Made by a program: the position numbers and the translations under genes | Notes under the pieces: model-generated | Databases searched by the model: none | What the model was told of the DNA's origin: nothing | Seen by the model: the letters and a program-made list of their open reading frames with translations, nothing else | DNA from: CAWBRT01 sp963791145 | GTDB lineage: Bacteria > Acidobacteriota > Terriglobia > Terriglobales > Acidobacteriaceae | Assembly (NCBI GenBank): GCA_963791145.1 | Contig: CAWBRT010000009.1 | Location: 62,001-126,000 of the forward strand | DNA: 64,000 nt | Direction of reading: 5' to 3' | Shown: one piece after another, positions 53,999-63,737 of the stretch | Layout of the letters: every line of letters begins with the position of its first letter | Numbering within the stretch: the first letter of the stretch is position 1

Positions 53999-55395
53999 TC
54001 AGGAAGGCCGGCCGGCGACCTGCTGCATGGAATAGACGGTTGCCGGCTCGCTCAGGGAGTGGAAGCCGCACTTCTCCATGGCGCTGCGTACTTCGGGGTT
54101 GCGCATGAAGGTGCGCCAGACGAACTCGCTGCGGGCATTCTCAGCCATCAGCATGCTGATTCCCTGGTCGATGCCGACCACGTCGCCGTCCACCCATCCG
54201 GTCAGCGGATTGAAAGCATCAACGAAACCATAGCGCTTCCAGATCTGCCGGCCGTAGCGGCGGCGCAGCGTGCGCAGCACGGCCATGGATTCGGGAAACA
54301 CGAAGGGCAACGAGCCGGCGGCCGCGGCGGGAACGATGCTGCCGTCAACCGGCCCTTGTAGCGGCGGGCCGCCCCAGGCGACGTAGCCCTTGGCGGAATC
54401 CGATGCCGTGATGCCCCACAGGTCGTCCGAATAGCTGGGGAAGCTCCCGCTCAGGTCGCGGCAGAATTGCCGGTGAGCCTGCGAGGCAAGCACCGAGTTG
54501 GCAAAGTAGTCCGCGTAATCGTCGCGCTTGCCGCGGAAGTCGAACCAGGCGTGCGAGAACTGGTGTACGAAGAGCGGCGCGGGCGCGGAGATGAAGCTGT
54601 AGTTGCGGTAGGTCAAGGTCGGCCGCTTGAAGCCGCGCCAGCACTCCGGCCCGATGGCATGCGTCGGCGAGCCGATGGCCAGCAGATAGAGCATCATCGA
54701 CTCGCAATAGGAATCCCAACGCAGCCGATTGAAGCCGAGCTCCGGAGTCCAGCAGAGGGAGAAGGTCTGGCCGTCGTTCATCGCCCAGGGCCAGTCGACC
54801 CGTTCGTAAATGCGGGTGGCGTCGCGGCGAATCGAGCGGTCGCGGAAGTACTGCCGGCAGGTGAGCACGCCGCACAGCAGGATCGCCGTGTCGATGGGTG
54901 AGACCTCGGAGAGCATAAAGCGCTGGCCGTCGCGCATGTCGGCGTAGTGATAAAAGAAGCCGTTGACGTGAGGCGCGCTGTCGGCCAGAAAGCGCAGGGT
55001 CCGGCGCACGCGTTGGGTGATTTCCGCGCGCGAGCGATAGCGGCGGCGATGGCCGATGCACAGCGCCGTCAGCCCGAAGCCGGTAGCGGCAATGCTGCTC
55101 ATGCGGCGGGCATCACCGCCAACGGCCTTGGCGCGATCGCGGACCAGCCCTGTGTTGGGATCGGCTTCATGCCAGAAGAACTCGAAGGCGGAGCGTTCCA
55201 ACTCGTCCAGCAGCGCGGAATCGGTGAGCCCTCGTGGTGAACTGCCGGCGCGCTGGAAGCGCCTGAATGATCCGGCGCAGTCGCCTTGGCCTTTGCTGCC
55301 CAGGTCGGCGAGAAGGCAAAGCTGCTGCTCGCCAGCGGCGCAAGTACGGCCGCGGCCACGGCGCCGCGCAGGAATTCACGTCGAGTGCTGGACAT
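53999..55395 (-). CDS. Tat-exported glucoamylase-family protein (PF10091; GH144-like), one indel
   Basis: The N-terminal frame from 55395 begins MSSTRREFLRGAVAAAVLAPLASSS, a twin-arginine signal. After an indel near 55230 the other frame reads LTDSALLDELERSAFEFFWHEADPNTGLVRDRAKAVGG, then SSIAATGFGLTALCIG, GFFYHYADMRDGQR, SPIDTAILLCGVL, NDGQTFSLCWTPELGFNRLRWDSYCESMMLYLLAIGS and SYSDDLWGITASDSAKGY. This is the glucoamylase-family (alpha/alpha)6 barrel shared by GH144 endo-beta-1,2-glucanases and the cyclisation domain of beta-1,2-glucan synthases. Beta-1,2-glucanase activity is inference from family and neighbours. Confidence 0.85.
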
Positions 55396-55544
55396 GGAAG
55401 TGGCTCAACCACTCTGCCACGCCAGCTTTGTTCCTTAACTAAGGGGAAACCCCAGGAATTGGGGATAAGAAAAACGGAGCCGGGAAGCGGGGGCCTAAGG
55501 CGGCGTGCCACTGAGGGCCAATAGAGGTGGGTCTGTTACTAAAG

Positions 55545-55590
55545 GCGTTGCTTCGCACGCCCGCCCAGCCGGGGGCGGCTGGGCCTACGT
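55545..55590. repeat. Copy 5 of the dispersed palindromic repeat
   Basis: CTTCGCACGCCCGCCCAGCC is followed by GGGGGCGGCTGGGCCTACGT. It sits between the glucan synthase stop (55600) and the glucoamylase gene. Confidence 0.8.
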
Positions 55591-55599
55591 CCGAGAAGA

Positions 55600-58500
55600 T
55601 CAGCTCGCCTTCGCCAGCTTCCTCTCCGGCGGGGGTTCGACCAGCACCGGGCGTCGCCGCGAGGCGGGTTTTCGCGCGCGCTTTACCGGCGGCAGCACGG
55701 AGCGTTCCTGCAGAAGCAACTCGGTTGCCTGCACCCAGACGTCGCGGTGGAACCATTGCTGCACCACGTCATTCTCGAGGAAGTTGGCGATCGCGAGCAG
55801 GCTCATGCCCTGGTGATGCGCCATCCATGATTTCACCAGGTCGAAGCGGCGCCGGCGCGGACGGCCCATGCGCGGGGTGAAGTCCGCAGCCTCGTAAAAT
55901 CCGTATGGCCCGAACCAACCTTGCTTCGCCATGCGCCTCATGTTCTTGAGCGCGGCCGGATCGACCGCCAGCGCCAGGGCGGTGGCATAGGGAGCCACGA
56001 CCAGGTACTCCGATTGCTCCTCTTGCAGCGCCAGCTCGGGAACGATAAAGGCGCGATAGTGGTAGAGTCCCGCTTCGTCCACCTCCGCATAACCGGACTC
56101 GGAGATGCCCCAAGGAATGCGCTTCTCCGCCGCGTAAATCTGCTGCGCCCGCACCGCCCCTTCCATGGCCTGCTGCAGCAGCGAGCCGCGGTAAGCGCGC
56201 ATCCAGAGGGCCGGCATCAGGTACTCGAACATCGTTCCCGTCCAGGAGAGCAGCGTGGGACGGCCATCCACGAGCATGGAAGCTCTTCCCAGCCCGAGCC
56301 AGAGCTTCCTGGGGAACATCGCCTTTGGCGATGGCGATAAAGCTGGCGACGCGCGACTCCGAGGCCAGCAGGTCATAGCAGGCGTCATGCAGCTTTCCGG
56401 CATCCACGTCATAGCCGATGGAAAGCAGCTTGCGACGCTGGTCGAGCAGGAAGCTGAAATCCATCTCCCTGACCCAACGCTCGGCCTCGGCCGGCGATTT
56501 GATGCAGATCCCGGATCAGGTTGGCGGAGCGAACCTGCGCGTCCGCCACGCAGTATCAGCAGTCGGTCACGCGCCGCCGCGGAAGCAGCAGTTGGCGAAG
56601 CTTCGCTCGCCCGCCTCGCCGAGGGCGGCTGGCGCCTACGTGATCTGCCCGATGCGCCTGCGGACTCGGGCGGCAGCGCCTTGAGCTTCTCTTGCTAATC
56701 TGGCCGTGTAGCCCGGCAACCGCGCCAGCGGAAGCTGCTCCGCCTCGGCGCCGAGATTCAGCGCCTTGCGCAGAGATTCGAATTCAGGCAGCAACCACGG
56801 CATGTAGCTCGCGGCCACCTCGCGCAGCACGTTCTTTCCTTTCCTGGAGCTGCGCGGCAAACCAGCGCAGCGCTGGACAGTTTCGGTTCTTTGACCTGCT
56901 TGCCGGGAAGCATCACCAGTTCCGGCGTCGTCGCCAGCAAGCGTTCGAGCCATGGCAGCTTTGCCGAATGGCGCAGCGATCTGCGCTCGCCACGGGAGAG
57001 CAGCGCGCAGATCGATCAGCTCGCGCACGTGATCTTCGAAGGCCTCAAGCTGCACGGGCGAGAGCAGCGGCTTCTCCAGCAGCATCGCAGCATCCGCCCT
57101 TGAGGGTGATGAGCGAGGCGGCCAGATTGCCGCTATCCACGCTGGAAACGAAGCGAGGCGCCAAGTCGCGCAGCGTGCGCGTGTCGTACCAGTTCAGCAG
57201 ATGTCCGCGGTAACGCCGCATGCGGCCCATGGTGTCGAGCGTTCGGCGAGTCTGCTGCGACGAACTCCGGCGCGGTCAGGTAACCGAACTCGCAGGCGAC
57301 CTGGCGGGCGTTGAGCAGGAAGCCGAGGTTGGTCGGCGAGACGCGCGCAACCACGGCTGCGGGCTCTTCCTGCACGTTGTCGGGAATCAGCCAGTTGTGC
57401 TGCTCGTTGCTGAACTCGGCGAAGTAGCGCCAGGTGCGCAGCGCGGCCCGGCGCAGGAACAGCTCGTCCTTCTTCGAGGCGCGCGCTTGCGCAGCGGGCG
57501 AGGCGGCCGGTCCAGCCAAAGCGAAATGAGCTTGCTGCCGGCCCAAAGCATCAGGATGGGAAGCGCCGCCGGCAGCGCGTGGGGCCGCTACCAGCACCAG
57601 CAGTGCCCCGATGAGCGGCCGCAATGGCGGGGGTCCAACTCAGGTATAGGTCCACCGGAGTTCGTTTCGTGCCTAACTCCGCTTCCGCCGCGGTTTCCCA
57701 CTCCAGCAGCCGCTGGCGTGAGATCATGCGCCGGTAGAGGGCGCGCCAGATGGCGTCGGTGGCGACCAGCGTGTTGTGCAGCCAGAAAGGTGAGCGTCGT
57801 CAGGATGTTGATCAGCGCCGTGCCCATGACGCGGAAGGCATCGCCGATCAGTCCCGAGCCGCCGCGGCAAGCACGCCGCGGACGATGGCAAAGGCAAACT
57901 GTACCCAGGGCGGAACGAACAGGATCAGCAGCGTCACCAGCGTCCAGTAGAGCGCGGAGCCGGGCAGCAGCGTCCAGCCCAGCAGCAGCAGCAGAACGGT
58001 GGCCGGCTCGACCAGCGCTGCGGCGCAGGTTGTCGAGGATCTTCCAGCGCGAAATCAGCGAGATGGGGTTGGGCACGCGGCGGCCGCTCTCATCCGGCAC
58101 GCGCGCGAAACAGCCATTCCACGATCTGCCAGTCGCCGCGCAGCCAGCGATGCTTGCGCCGGGTGTAGGCGCTGTAGTGCGACGGATAGTCGTCGATGAC
58201 CTCGACGTCGCTGACCAGGCCGGCGCGCGCGTAGGCGCCTTCGATCAGGTCGTGGCTGAGCAGCGAGTTGCGCGGGAAGCGGTGGTCGAGCACGCGGTGC
58301 AGCGTGCGCACTTCGTAGATTCCCTTGCCGGTGAAGATGCCTTCGCCATAGAGGTCCTGATAGACATCGGAGATGGCGCGCGTGTAGATGTCGAAGCCGG
58401 TCTGCCCGGAGTAGATGGCGGCCAGCCGCGAGCGGGCCGCGCTCTGCACGCTGACGCCGACGCGCGGCTGCAGGATGCCGATAGCCCTCGGTCACGATAT

Positions 58501-60305
58501 TGTCGCTCGCGGATCGATGATCGCCTGGTTGAGCGGATGCGCCAGCGTCCCGACCAGCGGTGCGCGGTTCCGCGCGGCAGCTCGGTATCGGCATCGAGGG
58601 TGAGCACATAGCGCACGCGCGGCAGGATGGATAGTCGCCGGCCTTTACCGGGAAGCTGTCGTACTCTCCCAGCATCAGTTTGTTGAAGTCGAGCAGCTTG
58701 CCGCGCTTGCGCTCCCAGCCCATCCACACGCCCTCGCGCGGGTTGTAGACGCGATGGCGGTGGAACATGAGAAAATGTTCCCGCCTCCGTTCGCGGCGTA
58801 CTTCTCGTTCAATTCGCGGATCAGCTGGCCGCACAGTTCCACCAGCGGATCGCTCTCGACGGGCTGCTCGGCGCGAATCCGGCAGATCGGTCAGCACGCG
58901 CGAAGTGCAGGTTCGGGCTGAGATTGCCGACATAGCGCACCTCCAGATCGCGCACCAGTTGCCGCACCTGCTTCTCGCTGAGCAGCAGCGTGGGCACCGC
59001 CACCATGGTCGTGCATTCGTCCGGAATACCCTGCTGGAAGTCGAGCTTCGGCAGCATCTGCGGCGGCAGGAGCGAGGTGACCAGGTAGTTCATCACCTCG
59101 ACCGCGCTCTGGCTGCACGGCAGCAGCAGCACCGCGGCGGCAAAAAAGATGCTGCCCAGCGAATAGATATCGATGCCAGCGCCATATCATCGCGACGGTA
59201 ATCAGCAGTGTGAGCAATTCGATTCCGGGGACATAGAACTCATCCGGATTTCGGCGTAAGAAAATTTGCAGGCGCTCCGCCCAAGGCAGCCGCACGTTGG
59301 CGCGGGCACGCAGCTCTTCGGCGCCTGCGTCGATCAGGTAATAGCCGATATGCGAATGGCGGGCCGCTATTCGGGAATGCCGGAAATCGCCATTCGTGCG
59401 CTGGCCGGGTTTCGGATGCACATCCGCCGCGGAGCGCCGTGCGGCAGTGCGGGCCAGCGCCAGCGCCATCTCCGCGATCTCCAACTCCGAATACTCGGAG
59501 TGCTCCGCCAGGTGCGTCACCGCGCCGCGGTACATGGCGCGGCTGTCAAAATCCATGCCGGCATAGGCCCCCGCGGGATCCTCGCGCAAGACGCGCTCGA
59601 AGACCGTCAGTGGCTCCAGCAGCTCTCTCCAGGAGGCCTCGGTGATCGCCAGCAGGCTGCGAATGCAGTTTTCGGCAGTCCAGCCCGCCCCTTGAGCGGC
59701 TTTGCCTGGGTCGAACTCCGCAACAAGCTTGGCGGGTTGTGAAAGGAGCTCCGCAATACGCTCCAGCAGCGACCAGCTTCAACGCGGCTGGAAGGCCGTA
59801 AAGCTCGCGCTGGCTCAAGGCGGTTACGCTCTGAAATCCATCTACATAGGCGCTGAAGCGGGTTTCGCTGAAGCGTCCCTCGAGCGCCGCGAGCGCCGCG
59901 AGCGCGTCTTGCGCCAGGTGAATGATCCTCGGAGCGGCCTCGCCACCGGTGCGGCGGGCATGCGCCATGCCGTCCAGAGCGCGCTTCGAGGCGCGCACTT
60001 CCGCCAGCGCGGTACGCACCCGGCCGAGATGGTCATAGATCCAGCGCTGGTCGGCGGTCAACCTGACCGGGCCAGCCGGTGGAGCAGCCGGCAGCCAAGG
60101 CACGCTTGAGTTTCCCATCGAGTTCTCCGACGCGTTGGGCCGCATGATTTGACCCGGCGCTGTTGGGCACGCCCAGCAGCGAACGCGCGCACTCGCGTCC
60201 GGCGGCGGCCAGCAACTCCAGTTCGCGCCGCCTCGTCTCGATCTTGCCGGAGGCAGTGATGGTGGCCGGTGGATCCGGCAATTCGAGATGCGTTTTATCA
60301 GGCAT
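55600..60305 (-). CDS. Cyclic beta-1,2-glucan-synthase-like protein (GT84 plus glucoamylase-like domain, no GH94), broken by many indels
   Basis: Start ATG at 60305 (MPDKTHLELPDPPATITASG), 17 bp after the ABC exporter stop; stop at 55600; ~1,560 codons. In order: a helical N-terminus; a membrane segment (YVPGIELLTLLITVAMIW); the GT84 region with MVAVPTLLLSEKQVRQLV, LTLDADTELPRG (DxD), IYEVRTLHRVLDHRFPRNSLLSHDL and RRKHRWLRGDWQ; further membrane helices; FLRRAALRTWRYFAEFSNEQ followed by HNWLIPDNVQEEP and SPTNLGFLL; MDFSFLLDQRRKLLSIGYDV, YDLLASESRVASFIAIAKGDV, SWTGTMFEYLMP, IPWGISESGY and KSWMAHHQGMSLLAIANFLENDV. This is the synthase and cyclisation part of NdvB/ChvB-type proteins. The long C-terminal GH94 phosphorylase domain that controls chain length in those proteins is absent. 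At least ten frame slips occur. Confidence 0.83.
56593..56642. repeat. Copy 6 of the dispersed palindromic repeat, inside the glucan synthase region
   Basis: GGCGAAGCTTCGCTCGCCCG, then CCTCGCCGAGGGCGGCTGG and CGCCTACGT. Read on the gene's strand it introduces a TAG right after RRIGQIT, between the upstream helical region and the block AERWVREMDFSFLLD. All other copies are intergenic. Confidence 0.7.
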
Positions 60306-60322
60306 TATGTTTCCCGAAGCCG

Positions 60323-62155
60323 CTAACGATAGCTGGCGGCCTGCATTTCGAACATCTCCGCATAACGTCCGCCGAGCGCCATCAGCTGGCCGTGGTCTCC
60401 GTCTTCGGCGATGCGGCCGTTGGCCAGCACGACGATGCGGTCGGCCATGCGAACGGTGGAAAAACGGTGCGAGATGAACAGCGCCGACTTGCCCTGGGTC
60501 AGCTCGGCGAAGCGCTGGAAGACCTGCGAACTCGCTGCGCGCGTCCAGCGCCGCGGTGGGCTCGTCGAGGATCGAGCAGCTGCGCGTCGCGCAGGTAGGC
60601 GCGCGCCAGCGCCAGCTTCTGCCACTCGCCTCCGGAGAGATCCACACCCTCGTGGAAGCGCCGGCCCAGCATCTGCTCATATACCGCCGGCAGCCGGGCG
60701 ATGACTTCATCCGCCAGGCTCTTTCTGGCGGCGGTGCGAATGCGGTCCGGATCGTCGAGTCTCGTCGATGCGCCCGACGGCGATGTTCTCGCGGGCCGTC
60801 ATCTCGTAACGCATGAAATCCTGGAAGATGACTCCGATCTCCCGGTAGAGGTCTTCCAGGTCGTACTCGCGCAGATCGATTCCATCGAGCAGGATCTGCC
60901 CTTCGGTGGGATCGTAGAGCCGGGTAATCAGCTTGACGATGGTGGTTTTGCCCTCGCCGTTTTCGCCGATCAGGGCGACGCGCTCTCCCGGCCGCAGGCG
61001 GAAGTTCAAGCGGTCGAGCACCAGCCGCGAGCTGCCCGGGATAGCGGAACGAGACATTGCGGAATTCGAAGCCGCGCACGATGGGGCGCGGCGCCGGCAG
61101 CGCTCCCGGCTTGGAGGTGATGGTCGGCTTCATCTCGAAGAAGGCCAGCAGGTCGGTCAGGAACAGCGCCTGGTCGGCGATGCTGGAGGCGGTCGAGAAG
61201 ATCTGCTGGATATTGTTGCTGGCCTGCAGAATGGCTCCGGCCAGAAAATACAGCGTGCCGACGGAAAGCGCTCCCGATCAGCGTCCGCCAGATCACCCAG
61301 ACGTAGGCCGCGTAGTAGCCCAGCGTGCCGAGCAGCGACAGAAATGCCCCGGCCACCAGGCGCCGCCGCGAAAGCGTCAACGTTCTCGTCGTAGATCTGG
61401 TCGGAGAGCCGGGCGAAGCGGTCGGTGAGAAAGTCGCTCAGCCCGAACAGCTTCAGTTCCTTGGCCGCTTCCTTGCTGCCGCCCAGGATGCGCAGGTAAT
61501 CCAGTCTGCCGCCGCATTGGGGTCTGGCGAAAGTTCTTGGCATAGCCGAGGAAGGCGAAGTGGCTCTCGCCCAGAAACGCCGGCACCACGCCGGCCACCA
61601 GCAGCAGCAGCAGCCAGGGCGAGAAGTAAACGATGGAGAGCGAAAGCGAGAGCGTGGTGATGACCTGCTGCAGCAGCCGGCCGATCGACTGGATCATTCC
61701 CAGCCGGTCGGTCGCCTGCACGCGCGCCCGCTCCAGGCGGTCGTAAAAGACCGGGTCTTCGTAGGCGATCACGTCCAGCTGCGCGGCGTGGCGCATGACT
61801 TCGATGCTGACGTGGCGGGTGTACTTGTCGGAAAGCAGCGAGTCGAGGTAATCGATGATCGCGCGTGAGAACTGCGCTCAGCAGCGCCAGGGCGAACTCC
61901 GCCGCCACCAGCCACCAGAAGCGGGGACGAGACCGGCTGATGATGCGCTACCACGTTGACGATGGCGTCGATGATGAACTTGCTGACGGCCAGCAGCGCA
62001 ATCGGCAGCAGCGAGACCAGTACGCGAATGACGATTCCGAGCGCGACCACCGACGGGCCGGATTCCCAGACGATCTTGAGCACCGGGGGCACCTGGCGCA
62101 ACGCCGCCAGCCGCTCCTGCCAGCCACTCCAGAAACTTTCCGCGCCTTTCGTCAC
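60323..62155 (-). CDS. ABC exporter, fused membrane and ATPase domains (NdvA/MsbA-like), broken by indels
   Basis: Start GTG at 62155 with GAGG upstream (VTKGAESFWSGWQERLAALRQVPPVLKIVWESGP). Six membrane helices follow in several frames, including SVVALGIVIRVLVSLLPIALLAVSKFIIDAIV, LSLSLSIVYFSPWLLLLLVAGVVPAFLG and VAGAFLSLLGTLGYYAAYVWVIW. The nucleotide-binding domain has ALIGENGEGKTTIVKLITRLYDPTEG (Walker A, with Glu where Ser/Ala is usual), IGVIFQDFMRYEMTARENI, DLSGGEWQKLALARA, LLILDEPTAALDARSE and SHRFSTVRMADRI. It probably works as a homodimer. It is the gene immediately upstream of the glucan synthase, the place NdvA/ChvA occupies functionally. Confidence 0.85.
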
Positions 62156-62398
62156 GCTGGATTCCTCACAATCAAAATAACGGCACTGGCCGGCAGCTCT
62201 CACCCAAAGCTGGCCTGCGGCTATGCCTTCGTCAAAGCCAAGGGTCCTGCCTAGAAGATGAAAAACCTAACTAACCGGATGAAGAAAAAGGATTTGCTCA
62301 AACCCCTTCAGGGACAAGACACGGCTAGTTGCAAAGCGGCGTATCTGAAGAGATGCCGAATAGCTCACTCGAGGTTGTCATTGGAGTGATCGACTCAG

Positions 62399-62496
62399 GC
62401 GTGCTTCGCACGCCCGCCCAGGGCACCCCAGCAAGCCCGACCTCCGTCCCGCCTAGCGGGATGGGGGCCCCCGCAGCCGGGCGACTGGGCCTACAT
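62399..62496. repeat. Copy 7 of the dispersed palindromic repeat (composite)
   Basis: GTGCTTCGCACGCCCGCCCA, GGGCACCCCAGCAAGC, a CCCGCCTAGCGGG hairpin, and GCAGCCGGGCGACTGGGCCTAC. It fills most of the gap between the ABC gene and the next minus-strand gene. Confidence 0.75.
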
Positions 62497-62501
62497 ATGC
62501 T

Positions 62502-63533
62502 CTAGAAGCGATACTCGGACTTAAGCTCGCAGCGATAGCTCTTGGCTCGGCCCTGCTCACCGCTGCCGGCGGTGCAGCTCGCCCAACTCAGCTTCAACTT
62601 GGGCCCGAGCGGGAAGATGATCTTAGTACCGCCGACTTCGGCTTCCAGGCTGGGACCCTCGGCATCCGCCGGCAGCGTGAAACTCAGCACGCGCCCAAAA
62701 ACAGCCGGATAAGAATTGCGCACCACGTTGCTGACCATGGAGCGAAAGACCTCCGCTTCGACCAGGAATGTAGCCGTGTCGGACCAATTCAGCGCGGCCA
62801 CTTGCAGTTGGCGCCCATTCGCGGGAGTCTTGTTCTCTTCGATCCGGGTAAAAGGGCAAGGGCCGGCGATGCAGGAGACGCGCACGTTGCGGAACTCATT
62901 CCCTTGGCCGGCGTCCGCTGAGAACGAACCGGCAGAGGCCTTCCATTTTCCATCGGGCGAGCAGCGTTGCCGGCCGTTGCAGGGAACGTTGCCCCTGTTA
63001 GCAACTTCGAAGGTTCGGACCAGGCTGCCGATGTTAGCGTCGGTCGTGCTTTTCACCGTGTACCGGAGCAGGAGATTCGATATGCGCGTGGCATTCGGAT
63101 TCGACTGGGCCGAGCCGGAGGCAATGGTCGGCTCCATGCGGACGATGTAGATCTTGTCGGCAATGGTTTCATTCAGCTTGAGAGGACGGTAATCCGCATG
63201 CCGGAAGCTTAGCGCCAGCGGTTGTCCTGTCTTGAATCCGCGGCGTAAAACCAGCTGAAAGCCGCCGGAAGAATCCGACTCGCCGGAAGCGACGATCTGA
63301 CCATCGGCGTTGGCGGCGGAGATGGCAGTCCCAGCGATGGGCGCCTCTTTACGCGGATCGGCATCCTGCTTAAGCACCACACCGTGCAGGGTGATGGGAC
63401 GCCCTCGCGCGGAAAGCCACACCAGGATGGCGACTCCCGCCAGTACGGCCAACGCGACAATCAAAATCGCCAGCCGGGATTTCCTGGAGCCCCGCTTCAG
63501 CGAGCCCATTTCGATTGTTCGTCCCGTAACCAT
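62502..63533 (-). CDS. Hypothetical single-pass protein with a carboxypeptidase-regulatory-like domain
   Basis: 343 residues. One membrane helix near the N-terminus (LAILIVALAVLAGVAILVWLSA) is followed by a periplasmic region. Residues ~50-135 (ITLHGVVLKQDADPRKEAPIAGTAISAANADGQIVASGESDSSGGFQLVL) look like a CarboxypepD-reg/TonB-plug-type beta-sandwich. The C-terminal ~200 residues form a second beta-rich domain with four spaced cysteines (VPCNGRQRC, VSCIAGPC) and another pair near the end. I do not recognise that domain. A Met eight codons later (63509) is an alternative start. Confidence 0.8.
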   Translation of the reverse strand: MVTGRTIEMGSLKRGSRKSRLAILIVALAVLAGVAILVWLSARGRPITLHGVVLKQDADPRKEAPIAGTAISAANADGQIVASGESDSSGGFQLVLRRGFKTGQPLALSFRHADYRPLKLNETIADKIYIVRMEPTIASGSAQSNPNATRISNLLLRYTVKSTTDANIGSLVRTFEVANRGNVPCNGRQRCSPDGKWKASAGSFSADAGQGNEFRNVRVSCIAGPCPFTRIEENKTPANGRQLQVAALNWSDTATFLVEAEVFRSMVSNVVRNSYPAVFGRVLSFTLPADAEGPSLEAEVGGTKIIFPLGPKLKLSWASCTAGSGEQGRAKSYRCELKSEYRF

Positions 63534-63631
63534 CTACCACAACAGATGCTTCTGGGTTCAGTAGCGCCGCGTCCTCGGTGGCGGGACCCGCAGGCGAAGA
63601 CGCTGGAAATGCCATAGTGTTTCGGAAACCA

Positions 63632-63679
63632 AGGCGAGCTTTGCTCGCCCGCCCAGCCGGGGGCGGCTGGGCCTACGTC
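63632..63679. repeat. Copy 8 of the dispersed palindromic repeat
   Basis: AGGCGAGCTTTGCTCGCCCG, then CCCAGCCGGGGGCGGCTGGG and CCTACGTCA. It is nearly identical to copy 5 in its right part and lies in the divergent promoter gap before the last gene. Confidence 0.8.
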
Positions 63680-63737
63680 ATCCTGAATCGCGACGCGAGA
63701 CGAAGCGCCCGGACTTGCGAATCATCTAACTTGAGAG

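Noticed and set aside
57220..58611. 463-residue plus-strand open frame
   Set aside because: It is antisense to the glucan synthase, with Arg/Ala-rich shadow composition.
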